In this document: positions 1 to 7,515 of the stretch, piece by piece
How positions within the stretch are numbered: the stretch's first letter is position 1
Layout of the letters: each line of letters starts with the position of its first letter
Program-made: the position numbers and the translations under genes
Notes under the pieces: generated by a model
What the model saw: the letters and a program-made list of their open reading frames with translations, nothing else
Databases searched by the model: none
What the model was told of the DNA's origin: nothing
Virus record (IMG/VR): IMGVR_UViG_3300035703_000110
Coordinates: 1-57,536 of that record
Reading direction: 5' to 3' (one strand)
Source: a virus
DNA length: 57,536 bases

Positions 1-127
1 TCCTTACTTCAGCAACTCAGCCGGGTTCCGACCGCCGCTTACTTCAGCAACTCAGCCGGGTTCCGATTTTTGGATCAAAAAGAATTTCACAAAAAGATTA
101 CACCACTGAAAAATAGTGTGATACATT
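1..127. repeat. Terminal direct repeat, left copy
   Basis: Bases 1-127 are identical to 57410-57536 at the other end. The simplest reading is that a circular molecule was linearised with an assembly overlap; 127 is a common assembler k-mer length. A genuine short terminal redundancy is possible but less likely for a phage with a lambda-type terminase. The biological genome would then be about 57.4 kb. Confidence 0.93.
3..66. repeat. 29-bp tandem direct repeat, two copies
   Basis: A 29-bp unit starting CTTACTTCAGCAACTCAGCC occurs at 3-31 and 38-66 with a 35-bp period. Because of the terminal redundancy it also appears at 57412-57475. It lies in the noncoding region between divergent transcription units, so it may be a protein-binding or origin element. 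Function is not known. Confidence 0.8.
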
Positions 128-164
128 AATGGCTCACCTATTCATTGCATATACGGAGTTTTTT

Positions 165-506
165 ATGTCCTCATCCAAAGTCAAACCAATCGTCATCAAC
201 CCTGAAAAGAATGTGCCTGTGCCCAAGTCCAAACGTGCAACGGTGGGTTACTCTTTCTCAGCCGAGGTGTCGGCCCTGGAAATCGGAGAATGCTGCAGCC
301 GCGTGAAGCGCATTCAAGCTGACATGACGTTCGATGAGTTCCGTGAGTTGAACAGTGAAATGCGCAATGCGTTCCGCAACAACCTCGCACACGCTCTCAA
401 AACAGCAAAGCAAAACCTCGGCCATGAATACACCATGGAAATCACCAACGCCATGACCACACCCGGCTATGTGTACTTGGTTGCAATCGTTACACGAATC
501 GGCTAA
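165..506 (+). CDS. Hypothetical early protein, 113 aa
   Basis: First gene of the rightward early block. The ATG at 165 is chosen over the ATG at 129 because ACGGAG stands about 6 nt upstream of it, while 129 has no ribosome-binding site. The product is soluble and basic at the N-terminus, with a helical middle part and no recognised domain. It is followed by a promoter rather than another tightly packed gene, so it seems to form its own unit. Function unknown. Confidence 0.75.
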   Translation: MSSSKVKPIVINPEKNVPVPKSKRATVGYSFSAEVSALEIGECCSRVKRIQADMTFDEFRELNSEMRNAFRNNLAHALKTAKQNLGHEYTMEITNAMTTPGYVYLVAIVTRIG

Positions 507-522
507 CACTTAAAAATAGTTG

Positions 523-563
523 TTGCGATTGGCGAATTCTCAGTTATAATTCCACAAACGGTT
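523..563 (+). promoter_or_regulatory. Early promoter, copy 1 of conserved element
   Basis: A -35-like TTGCGA (523-528) is separated by 16 nt from a perfect -10 TATAAT (545-550). The -10 is fused to TCCACAAACGGTT (551-563). The 19-nt element TATAATTCCACAAACGGTT recurs at 4377 and 10006, and with one change at 7497. It drives the paralogue cluster that starts at 666. Confidence 0.75.
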
Positions 564-665
564 CCCCAACAAACCATCAAAAGTTACTCTGAATCGCAGG
601 GATTTTTCTGGACGTTGAGGGGTTTTCTACAGAGTCAACCACCCTATTTTTAAGCGAGACACCTT

Positions 666-1067
666 ATGACAACAAACCTTATCTTGGTTCCGGCACAAGC
701 TGAAGCTGTTTACAACGCAATGCAAGCGTTGATCTTTGTTGGTGGGAAACTGGATGTGAAGTTACCCAACCGTCCCGGTAACAAATCCCTGCGCGTACTC
801 GAACGCACAGACGGCCAAATAGTTGTGACGATCACAGGTAGTTTCCGTGTAAACGATGAGCACGAATCACACTTTGACCAAGCGGCTTTTGCACGCGCTT
901 ACAACATCGGCCCAAGCAGCGTTGCGCCTGCAAAAGTAACTCCGTGGCAAGAGCGGTATGACCCTGAAGGTTTTAAGCGTGGCGCACCCCGGACAAAAGA
1001 AGACGCAATGGCTTTTGAAATTGCAGAACTGCGCGAGGCTTTGAAAGTTTCGCAGGAAATTTTCTAG
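666..1067 (+). CDS. Hypothetical protein, paralogue 1 of 3
   Basis: 133 residues beginning MTTNLILVPAQAEAVYNAM. The N-terminus is clearly related to the products at 1102 and 1663 (pattern NxILxxxQAxxxY followed by a small beta-rich segment). The C-terminal half is different and ends in a helical acidic stretch. The leader holds AGCGAGACACC just before the ATG, repeated before the next gene. No known domain is recognised. It looks like an early accessory protein made by local duplication. Confidence 0.78.
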   Translation: MTTNLILVPAQAEAVYNAMQALIFVGGKLDVKLPNRPGNKSLRVLERTDGQIVVTITGSFRVNDEHESHFDQAAFARAYNIGPSSVAPAKVTPWQERYDPEGFKRGAPRTKEDAMAFEIAELREALKVSQEIF

Positions 1068-1101
1068 ACGTTTGGCCCCTTCAAAGAAAGCGAGACACCC
1101 T

Positions 1102-1644
1102 ATGACAACAAACCTTATCTTGACCCCGGCACAAGCTCAAGCTGCATACATTGCGGGCAGTGCTCTCAAATCGGTACATGCAACTATCGACATCATTTTT
1201 GCGATCAACGGAAAAAACCAGTTTTTCTCTTTGTGGGAAACCACCGCAGGCCACGTCAAAGTCGCCACGGGCGCATTCAAAGAGCAATACGATAGCTGGC
1301 AAGCCTTTGGTGAAACCTACAGCGTGCCACAGGTGAAGCCACGCTTTGACCTGGACAAACTGGTCAACGAGGCCAAAGAACGCCTTGCTGTTCAGCTTGA
1401 CCATGCTGTTGCGATTGAATCGCTCAACATCAAGTACGAGTTTGCTGTTGCAAAAGAGTTACTCAACTTTCTCTTTCCTGAGCAAAACGCTTTTGAACGA
1501 CTCTTGGCGTCCCGTGTATGGCCTGGTTATCACTCTGCTTGGAATTGGAAACAAGAGAACCCGTTTCAAAGCGGTGACCAGTTGTTAACTCCCGAGGCTT
1601 TTTGGGAGCGTTTAGAAAAAAAAGTCCGTCCAATCCGCGCTTAA
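1102..1644 (+). CDS. Hypothetical protein, paralogue 2 of 3
   Basis: 180 residues from the ATG at 1102. The leader AGCGAGACACCC and the first codons MTTNLIL match the gene at 666. The middle contains FDLDKLVNEAKERL, which matches FNLDRLVNEAKARL in the third paralogue. It therefore shares its N-terminus with both neighbours and its central helix with the third copy. An upstream start at 1072 is possible but lacks the conserved leader position. Function unknown. Confidence 0.78.
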   Translation: MTTNLILTPAQAQAAYIAGSALKSVHATIDIIFAINGKNQFFSLWETTAGHVKVATGAFKEQYDSWQAFGETYSVPQVKPRFDLDKLVNEAKERLAVQLDHAVAIESLNIKYEFAVAKELLNFLFPEQNAFERLLASRVWPGYHSAWNWKQENPFQSGDQLLTPEAFWERLEKKVRPIRA

Positions 1645-1662
1645 CTTACCAATAAAACCATC

Positions 1663-2433
1663 ATGAAAAACCCTGTACTCAACCAAGAGCAAGCCGAGTT
1701 TCTGTTTGAACATTTCTCAAATATCCTTGCTGCCGCTGACAAACCCGTCAAGGTCACCGTGAAAACCGATACATGGTTTGCCGTGATCTTTGAAGACAAG
1801 ACGATCTATGCGTCGGGTGACTGCGCCCACGAGCGCCATGACTCATTGGAAGCGTTTGCCGACTTCTACGCAAAGCACTTCGAGCTGACATCAATTCAAC
1901 CCGGATTCAACCTCGACCGATTGGTCAATGAAGCCAAAGCCCGCTTGGAAAAGCAACTCCAAGACTCGGTTGATGAGGCCTTGAGCCGCGTGCGTTTTGG
2001 CTTCATCGTGGGTGAGCAAAATTTAAAGTTGCAAAATCTGATTGCGCAGTGTGACCCTGAAAATGAGACTGAGTATCAAACTCTTTTGCGGTTGCGAATT
2101 AAAGCCAAACAGACAGGTGACAAAGCTTTGGCTCTTGCACTCAAGCTCAAAATGAACGAGGTCTATTTTGGCAAGTTCCCCCACCATGACCCCCGGCTAT
2201 ACGGGCACTTGGACCCTAGCTTGTATGGTCACCCGGTCTTGGATTACGGCGTGACGACTGAAAAACGAGTGCGCCGTGAAGCAGTCGATGACATCAACCG
2301 AGTCTTGGCCCGCCGTGAAGCAATCGACCTGTACGGCTTCATGTTCAACCCGAAAACAGAAACCATTGCCAAAGAGTTGACCCCGTGGCACAAGCGTGCT
2401 TTGAACTGGATCACCCGGCCATTTCAAAAGTAA
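1663..2433 (+). CDS. Hypothetical protein, paralogue 3 of 3
   Basis: 256 residues. The N-terminal beta-rich region and the central FNLDRLVNEAKARLEKQL segment align with paralogue 2. A longer C-terminal part rich in helices and HDPRLYGHLDP-type sequence is unique to it. The 18-nt gap to the previous gene implies co-transcription. No enzyme motif is visible. It may be the parental long form from which the shorter copies came, but that direction is inference. Confidence 0.78.
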   Translation: MKNPVLNQEQAEFLFEHFSNILAAADKPVKVTVKTDTWFAVIFEDKTIYASGDCAHERHDSLEAFADFYAKHFELTSIQPGFNLDRLVNEAKARLEKQLQDSVDEALSRVRFGFIVGEQNLKLQNLIAQCDPENETEYQTLLRLRIKAKQTGDKALALALKLKMNEVYFGKFPHHDPRLYGHLDPSLYGHPVLDYGVTTEKRVRREAVDDINRVLARREAIDLYGFMFNPKTETIAKELTPWHKRALNWITRPFQK

Positions 2434-2487
2434 CTCTGCAGCAAATTTTCTCTACGTTTACCCCTTCACAGAAAGCCTTGACACCCT

Positions 2488-2889
2488 ATGAAACTCTTTC
2501 AAAAACTTTTCTCTTGCCTGACCACTCCTACCGCTGCACAAAACGCCGTGATCGAGTTGGCTAATGCCGAGCGTGACCTGTTGGAATCGCAAACCGGCCG
2601 GGAGTTTGCCGACGCCATGGTCAAGTACAACGAAGCCCGCATTGCCCGTTTGAAGCGCTACACACAAGACGTGGCAAAAGCTGAAGTTGCACCGTTCCCA
2701 CCGATTGCCGAAAAGCCCACCCACGGCATTTTCCACGTCATGTATCAAACCGGTGATGCCGACGCGCCCGAGGTCATCAAAGACAGCAATGGTGAAGTGA
2801 TTTTGAATCTGTGCAAGGTGTGCGGACAAGCTGAGTCCGAGTTGGGTGAGTCGTGCCCTGGAAAGCGGGTGCGCAATGGAAACAGCTAA
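2488..2889 (+). CDS. Hypothetical protein with C-terminal Cys pair
   Basis: 133 residues starting MKLFQKLFSCL. The N-terminal two thirds is helical. The C-terminus has CKVCGQ followed by SCPG, which suggests a small metal-binding knuckle. The leader (ACGTTTACCCCTTCACAGAAAG) is nearly the same as the one preceding the gene at 1102, so the upstream sequence was duplicated together with that cluster. It overlaps the start of the next gene by 14 nt. Confidence 0.75.
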   Translation: MKLFQKLFSCLTTPTAAQNAVIELANAERDLLESQTGREFADAMVKYNEARIARLKRYTQDVAKAEVAPFPPIAEKPTHGIFHVMYQTGDADAPEVIKDSNGEVILNLCKVCGQAESELGESCPGKRVRNGNS

Positions 2890-3325
2890 AGCCCCGAGCA
2901 CTCCACCAAGTGACCCGTTTGTCTTGCCGGTGAAATCCCGTGAGCATTTGTCACGGAAGCGAATCGACCGCATTGTCTACCTTTGCCGAGAAGACGGCAA
3001 AGACACAACCTATGACATTGTGAACACCGCAATCGAGTTCTTTCTACACGGTAGCGGAAACAACCCTGCCCGAGTCGAACGCCTCAAAGCGTTAGAAGAC
3101 ATCGCAGCTATGGCAACCGTAGGAGCCACTTACCCCGAGCTTATGCAGTACCTGCAGTCTGAAATAGAAAAAGCCGAGGATGTTGAGGCTTACGAAAAGT
3201 GTCCGTACTGCGGCATCCGTTGTGTAGCGCCATGTGATAGCCCGCCGCCCGGACCTTGCGAACAAGCCTGCAACGTCATGTACGGCGCTGACCCAACCAA
3301 ACCACGTAAATCAACCGGAGAATAA
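2876..3325 (+). CDS. Hypothetical protein with Cys-rich C-terminus
   Basis: 149 residues from the ATG at 2876 (METAKAP), which lies inside the end of the previous gene; the in-frame codon at 2846 would give a longer overlap. The central part is helical and starts HLSRKRIDRIVYLCRED. The C-terminus carries CPYCGIRC, then further Cys residues and a PPPGPC turn, consistent with a zinc-binding module. Role unknown. Confidence 0.72.
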   Translation: METAKAPSTPPSDPFVLPVKSREHLSRKRIDRIVYLCREDGKDTTYDIVNTAIEFFLHGSGNNPARVERLKALEDIAAMATVGATYPELMQYLQSEIEKAEDVEAYEKCPYCGIRCVAPCDSPPPGPCEQACNVMYGADPTKPRKSTGE

Positions 3326-3328
3326 ACC

Positions 3329-3694
3329 ATGAACTTTTGGCCCTTCAACATCGCAGCAAAACGCCGTGCAGCCGAGCAAGCCGCTAAAGAACTCAAGGCA
3401 GAGCGTGAACGCGCCTACCGCGACTATCTTGCCCGCACCCCTACCAAGGCACGCACGATCCCGCCAGCAACCCGGCCAACGCCTGTCAACCGCACCGCAG
3501 TGCCCACAACAAGCCGCGATGACACCACGGACATCAGTAACCCGCTACACCCCTTCAATCCGCTCAATCCGATTAGCCCGGTGAGCGTGTGGGCTTCGAG
3601 CAATCATAGTGAGCCAACTAAACAGAGTTGCGACCCTAGCCCGAGCTATGAATCGAGTAGCTGCGACACAGGCTCACCTAGCTCCTATGACTGA
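3329..3694 (+). CDS. Hypothetical protein, Ser/Pro-rich tail
   Basis: 121 residues beginning three bases after the previous stop region. It has an N-terminal aromatic/hydrophobic MNFWPFNIAA segment, a basic alanine-rich helix (AKRRAAEQAAKELKAERERAY) and then a low-complexity Pro/Ser/Thr/Asp tail ending in SSYD. The composition suggests a disordered tail on a short membrane-proximal or coiled helix. No function can be assigned. Confidence 0.65.
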   Translation: MNFWPFNIAAKRRAAEQAAKELKAERERAYRDYLARTPTKARTIPPATRPTPVNRTAVPTTSRDDTTDISNPLHPFNPLNPISPVSVWASSNHSEPTKQSCDPSPSYESSSCDTGSPSSYD

Positions 3695-3703
3695 AAGCCT
3701 GTC

Positions 3704-3868
3704 ATGAACTTTCGTGAGCACTTTGAAGCGTGGCATCTTAAAAAGTACGGCTATGTGTCACAAGGCAAGGGCACAGCGCTTAACTACACCTACAGCGGAG
3801 CCTCTATGCAGGCCCGGTGGGAAGCGTGGCAGGCCTGTGCGTCATGGTGCTCATCCCAAACACTGTAG
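3704..3868 (+). CDS. Small protein, 54 aa
   Basis: An ATG at 3704 opens a 54-codon frame: MNFREHFEAWHLKKYGY at the N-terminus, Trp-rich WEAWQACASW near the C-terminus, stop TAG at 3866. Its length and aromatic pattern resemble small phage proteins I have seen with an FEAWxxxxGY start. It fits exactly between the genes at 3329 and 3879, while the longer overlapping frame from 3714 is very basic and unlikely. Function unknown. Confidence 0.6.
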   Translation: MNFREHFEAWHLKKYGYVSQGKGTALNYTYSGASMQARWEAWQACASWCSSQTL

Positions 3869-3878
3869 GAGAAACCCT

Positions 3879-4184
3879 GTGCCAAACCCTGTTGTACTTG
3901 CGGCCCTTCGGACATTGGAAGCCTCAAGATTTACTCTGTTTAAAGCCGAGCACTTCGGCAAGGTGGTGTACCTGAGTGATGAAAACGGGTGCATTTTCAA
4001 ACTGGCAACGTATCAAGGCAAGACTTACTTTATCAAGACCATGCCCGAGGTCATTGAGTCACCCTTGGACTTTGTGTGGGGCATCATTTTGAAGCTCATC
4101 CGGGTCGCTGTGATAGGTACTTTGATCCTACACGCAGCTCTGTACTTGGGTGGTTATTACGGCAACTTTTTTGCATGGAGTTAG
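3879..4184 (+). CDS. Small membrane protein
   Basis: 101 residues from a GTG at 3879, with TAGGAG about 8 nt upstream. The first half is soluble; the C-terminal half has a hydrophobic stretch (WGIILKLIRVAVIGTLILHAAL) followed by aromatic residues, predicting one membrane helix. The frame is open upstream to 3714, but that extension overlaps the previous gene and is compositionally odd. Confidence 0.68.
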   Translation: MPNPVVLAALRTLEASRFTLFKAEHFGKVVYLSDENGCIFKLATYQGKTYFIKTMPEVIESPLDFVWGIILKLIRVAVIGTLILHAALYLGGYYGNFFAWS

Positions 4185-4186
4185 TC

Positions 4187-4312
4187 ATGGATTGGCTCAC
4201 CTTGATTGGACTAGGTTTTACTGAAGTAGGGCTTGCCCTCTACCTCGGCAAATTCCTCGCATGGATCACTGCAGGCTTTGATGATGATGAAGACCTGGAT
4301 GAGTCAGAGTGA
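4187..4312 (+). CDS. Very small membrane protein, 41 aa
   Basis: The ATG at 4187 is two bases after the previous stop. The protein is almost one hydrophobic helix (LTLIGLGFTEVGLALYLGKFLAW) with an acidic DDDEDLDESE tail. It is probably co-translated with the upstream membrane protein, and the two may act together at the inner membrane. Function unknown. Confidence 0.6.
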   Translation: MDWLTLIGLGFTEVGLALYLGKFLAWITAGFDDDEDLDESE

Positions 4313-4351
4313 CTCTACGGAAATTTTTTATAGGCTTTGGGGTCAAAAAAG

Positions 4352-4395
4352 TTGCCAACCACCCTAAAGCCTGTACTATAATTCCACAAACGGTT
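4352..4395 (+). promoter_or_regulatory. Early promoter, copy 2 of conserved element
   Basis: TATAAT at 4377-4382 is followed by TCCACAAACGGTT to 4395, identical to the element at 545. The best -35 candidate is TTGCCA (4352-4357) with a long 19-nt spacer, so -35 contact is weaker than in copy 1. The next start codon is only 24 nt beyond the -10. Confidence 0.72.
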
Positions 4396-4405
4396 TTTTA
4401 ATTAA

Positions 4406-4597
4406 ATGATGCTGACACCCGAAGAAAAAGAAGCCTTGGAATCTATTAACGCTAACCGAGTCAGCCCACATAAGCATGTGATCGTTTCGTTGAAAGCCCG
4501 TAAATTGATTGTCCCGAGTAGCTCAGGCAGTTTTGTGATTACCCCAACCGGCTTGCGTGCAATGCAGGCCAAAACCTTGAAGAAAGAGAAACCCTAA
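4406..4597 (+). CDS. Small winged-helix-like protein, 63 aa
   Basis: Starts ATGATG at 4406, about 17 nt after the expected transcript start, with an A/T-only leader and no Shine-Dalgarno, so the message is nearly leaderless. The sequence (LTPEEKEALESI, VSLKARKLIVP, FVITPTGLRAM) resembles the helix-plus-wing ending common in small phage DNA-binding proteins. That is a weak match. Its stop overlaps the next ATG as TAATG. Confidence 0.68.
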   Translation: MMLTPEEKEALESINANRVSPHKHVIVSLKARKLIVPSSSGSFVITPTGLRAMQAKTLKKEKP

Positions 4598-4941
4598 TGA
4601 CTTCCTCCGCAAAAGCAATGTTGGCCGCTATCATGGCCCTCTCAAGTTCCGGCATGGCCCGCGCCACGCCCAAACCGCGCACCCGCACATTCAAAGTTCA
4701 TCCGAAGAACTACACCAAGCCCATGGTGGTTTCCTCTTTCAAGGAAATTTCCGCATGGAATAACGGCGTCATCAAAGCCAAACGTGAACGCATGGACGAC
4801 CGACTCAATCACCGTCAAGCCGTAATTAGCGCGATTGTCGGCTTAGGTGGTTCCGTGGACTTCAGCAACTCACGCGGCAAGATTTCTGCCTACTTGCTGA
4901 AGCAGTTGGATTACATCACTCGTACCACAGCTCTGCGCTAA
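4597..4941 (+). CDS. Hypothetical basic protein, 114 aa
   Basis: Begins at TAATG overlapping the previous stop. The N-terminus (MTSSAKAMLAAIMALSSSGMARA) could be read as a weak signal-like segment, but the rest is basic and soluble. The latter half (NHRQAVISAIVGLGGSVDFSN ...) looks like a small helical DNA-binding or wing fold. No family is recognised. Confidence 0.7.
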   Translation: MTSSAKAMLAAIMALSSSGMARATPKPRTRTFKVHPKNYTKPMVVSSFKEISAWNNGVIKAKRERMDDRLNHRQAVISAIVGLGGSVDFSNSRGKISAYLLKQLDYITRTTALR

Positions 4942-4947
4942 AAAGCT

Positions 4948-5289
4948 ATGCCTACAGAAGTACACGCGCATCAAGGCTCCCGGCAAAGCGGTAACACGCT
5001 CATGGCCGTGGCCTTGCTCAAGGGCTTGCTGTCTATGGGTTGCGATGCACTCTACATTGGCTATTCAAAAACTTTAGTCAGTGACGTTGCACGCCGGTAC
5101 GAGTTGTACCCAAACCAAGTATGTCATTGGTCACCGAGCGTTGCAGCTCTCCGGCCATACCGTACCTACATTTTGGATGACACGTATTTCTTTGAATCGC
5201 TCCCGTTTGTTGGGAGTAACCCGGTAGAGTTTTTGAGAAATCGCCAGCGCGTGTTTTCGGAACCCTGCCAAATTTTTGTCTTCAACTAA
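4948..5289 (+). CDS. Small P-loop-like protein with degenerate Walker A
   Basis: 113 residues. GSRQSGNT near the N-terminus (residues ~10-17) matches the GxxxxGKT pattern except that the lysine is Asn. A helix follows (LMAVALLKGLL), then DALYIGYSKT as a second strand and YRTYILDDT as a Walker-B-like strand. The order fits a truncated RecA/terminase-type P-loop core. Loss of the Lys argues against ATP hydrolysis, so it may bind nucleotide weakly or act as a partner or decoy. Assignment is tentative. Confidence 0.7.
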   Translation: MPTEVHAHQGSRQSGNTLMAVALLKGLLSMGCDALYIGYSKTLVSDVARRYELYPNQVCHWSPSVAALRPYRTYILDDTYFFESLPFVGSNPVEFLRNRQRVFSEPCQIFVFN

Positions 5290-5306
5290 AGAAAGCCCTT
5301 TCAATC

Positions 5307-6278
5307 ATGTCCAACGAACTGCTACAACTCAACCCCGGCTCTGTCAAAAAAGCAACCGTGGGTATTTCCTCCGGCGACCTGTGGAAAATGCCACGCGATC
5401 GTATCCGTGTGATCGAGGGTTTCAACGTGCGCGAGAAAGACGCGGACTACAAGGCCAACGTGCGCAAGTACGCGGACAGCATGAAGGCCAACGGCTACGA
5501 TGAAACCAAACCGATGGCCGGTTACGTCTTTGAAGAAAACGGCGAACACTACATTGGCCTGATTGACGGTCACACCCGCTTGGATGCAGTTGACTTGGCA
5601 AACAAGGAAGGTGCAGAAATCTCGATCATCCCTGTGGTGACAAAGGCCCGTGGTACATCCATGGAAGACATCACGATTGGCTTGGTCACCAGCAACAGCG
5701 GCGCAGCTCTGAAGCCTTTGGAAATTGCGAAGGTCTGCAAGCGTTTGGTGGGCTACCAAATGGATGTGAAAGACATTGCCGCCCGACTCACGCTGACCCC
5801 GGCCTACGTCAACCAGTTGCTCGATTTGTTGGCTGCACCCAAGGCAGTGCGTGAACTGGTTGCCAATGGCACTATTGCCGCCACCCTGGCAATGGACACC
5901 CTGAAGAAACACGGCAAAGACGCGGCCAAGATGCTGACTGCCGGTGTGAAAGAAGCCAAGGTTACCGGCAAGACCCGCGTAACTGCGAAGCACGTCAAAG
6001 CCGCCACAGCGCCTAAAACGAAGCTTGCCAAGGGTAAGTCCAGCACCAAGGCTCAAAAAGCTGCCCAAGAGGCTACGCCGAGCACCACAGCGCCTACCGA
6101 TACCGACAACCTGTTGGAATTGGGCCGTGTCTGGATTGAAGAACACCAAACAGGTCACGCACCTGAAATGGATCGTTGCAAAGAAATGCTGGCCTTCATT
6201 GCCGGTGTAGCCATCGAACGAGTCCAAGCGCTGTTCCCTGCCCCGGCTGCAGGCAGTGCGGACGATGAGCAACTTTGA
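5307..6278 (+). CDS. ParB/Spo0J-like DNA-binding protein
   Basis: 323 residues. The N-terminal ParB N-domain (about 20-120) shows VIEGFNVREK, YADSMKANG and IDGHTRLDAV, the usual ParB/Srx motif set. A KorB-like helix-turn-helix follows (DIAARLTLTPAYVNQLLDLL, ~150-180), then a basic linker and an acidic C-terminus. No ParA partner lies next to it, so it is more likely a phage DNA-binding or regulatory factor than a partition system. It ends DDEQL, one of the acidic EL-type tails common in this block. Confidence 0.88.
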   Translation: MSNELLQLNPGSVKKATVGISSGDLWKMPRDRIRVIEGFNVREKDADYKANVRKYADSMKANGYDETKPMAGYVFEENGEHYIGLIDGHTRLDAVDLANKEGAEISIIPVVTKARGTSMEDITIGLVTSNSGAALKPLEIAKVCKRLVGYQMDVKDIAARLTLTPAYVNQLLDLLAAPKAVRELVANGTIAATLAMDTLKKHGKDAAKMLTAGVKEAKVTGKTRVTAKHVKAATAPKTKLAKGKSSTKAQKAAQEATPSTTAPTDTDNLLELGRVWIEEHQTGHAPEMDRCKEMLAFIAGVAIERVQALFPAPAAGSADDEQL

Positions 6279-6289
6279 AAGCCCACGCC

Positions 6290-7219
6290 ATGTTTAAAGG
6301 ATTTACCGTCTACAAGCTTTTGAAGCGTATCCCTTTGGCGACTCTTGAAGACGCCTTGGCGAGTGACCCGTTTATGCCCATTGGTTTGTCGCAAGAAAAA
6401 TCAGTGGGTTGGACGCCGCCACGGGGTAACGAGCATGACGCATTTGTGGAGGCAATCGGTGACCATCACATTGCAACCTTTGTCATCGAAACGAAGTCTG
6501 TACCTGCCTCGGCCATCAAGCCGGTGCTCGATGAGCGCTTGGCTGAAATTGAAGACTCGACCGGGCGCAAACCGGGCAAACGTGAGCGCCGGGAACTCGG
6601 TGATGAAGTCCGCTTGGAGCTGCTACCTAAAGCCTTTCCCAAGAAATCTCATATCACCATGTGGATTGACAAAAAGGCCGGGTACATCGTGTTTGACAGC
6701 ACGAGCCAATCGAAAATCGATGAGGTGGTTACCTCGTTGGTGCGTAACTGCAAAGACGTGAACATTCAACTTGTGAACACCAGCACAAGCCCGGTTGCGT
6801 GGATGGCGGCGGTGCTCATCGATAGCGACCAACTCTCATCGAAATTCACCATCGACCGTGAGTGCGAACTCAAGGCGTCCGATGAAACTAAGGCAGTGGT
6901 CAAGTACAGCAAGCATCCCTTGGACATCGCAGAAGTCCGGGCGCACATTCAACAGGGCAAGATGCCTACCAAGCTGGCCTTGACTTGGAATGACCGCGTG
7001 AGCTTTGTGCTGACCGAGAGCTTGGCTGTGAAAAAGGTTGTGTTTTTGGACACGGTTTTTGAGAGCCAAAGCAGCAAAGAAAACGATGACGACTTTGATG
7101 CTGACGTGGCTATCGTGACCGGTGAACTCAGCGCCTTGATCCCTGAACTCTTTGATGAGCTTGGCGGTGAGCTGAGTGACGGCGAGGTGAAGACTGACCC
7201 CGAGGATGAAGAACTGTGA
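6290..7219 (+). CDS. rdgC: RdgC-like recombination-associated protein
   Basis: 309 residues from ATG 6290, which gives the family-like start MFKGFTVYKL. A TTG at 6275 overlapping the ParB stop is the alternative. Hallmarks are SDPFMPIGLSQEKSVGW, then the LDERLAEIE-x-GRKPGKRERREL helix and LLPKAFPKKS. Cellular RdgC is a ring-shaped dsDNA-binding protein that restrains RecA. A phage copy may protect phage ends or modulate host recombination. Length equals the normal ~300 aa. It ends EDEEL and overlaps the next GTG start by 4 nt. Confidence 0.88.
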   Translation: MFKGFTVYKLLKRIPLATLEDALASDPFMPIGLSQEKSVGWTPPRGNEHDAFVEAIGDHHIATFVIETKSVPASAIKPVLDERLAEIEDSTGRKPGKRERRELGDEVRLELLPKAFPKKSHITMWIDKKAGYIVFDSTSQSKIDEVVTSLVRNCKDVNIQLVNTSTSPVAWMAAVLIDSDQLSSKFTIDRECELKASDETKAVVKYSKHPLDIAEVRAHIQQGKMPTKLALTWNDRVSFVLTESLAVKKVVFLDTVFESQSSKENDDDFDADVAIVTGELSALIPELFDELGGELSDGEVKTDPEDEEL

Positions 7220-7467
7220 AAAAACGACCAGGGCCGAAAATCGATGAAACGAAGTACGCTCAGGTCGAAGCTTTCTTGCTTATGCAACCGGGGGAATCGT
7301 TCTTTGTTGCAGGCAAGAAAGCCGCTGACCTTGCGTACCTCCGCAGACCTGTGCAGAAGGCGGGCGCAGGTATCCAAATCATTGAAGTGCTCCGCGACAC
7401 CGTACACCAGACAAACGGGGTGCGCGTGTGGCGTCGGGCCGGTAGCATTGATGAGAGCGAACTGTAA
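7216..7467 (+). CDS. Hypothetical protein, 83 aa
   Basis: GTG start inside the RdgC stop (GTGA overlap), with the purine-rich GAGGATGAAGAAC ahead acting as a coupled ribosome-binding site. Residues VEAFLLMQPGESFFVAGKK and a later VRVWRRAG strand could form a small winged-helix-like fold. The product ends DESEL. Coupling to RdgC suggests coordinated expression. Function unknown. Confidence 0.72.
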   Translation: MKKRPGPKIDETKYAQVEAFLLMQPGESFFVAGKKAADLAYLRRPVQKAGAGIQIIEVLRDTVHQTNGVRVWRRAGSIDESEL

Positions 7468-7473
7468 AAATAG

Positions 7474-7515
7474 TTTGCACTTTTTTAAAGGGTTCGTATA
7501 ATTCCACAAATGGTT
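7474..7515 (+). promoter_or_regulatory. Early promoter, copy 3 (start codon inside element)
   Basis: TTTGCA (7474-7479), 17-nt spacer and TATAAT (7497-7502), then TCCACAAATGGTT. The single difference from the other three copies (C to T) creates an ATG at 7510. That lies at the expected transcription start, so a leaderless message is predicted. Confidence 0.75.

Noticed and set aside
5322-6272. 316-codon minus-strand frame opposite the ParB-like gene
   Set aside because: The plus-strand frame has clear ParB motifs; the antisense frame has no recognisable sequence pattern.
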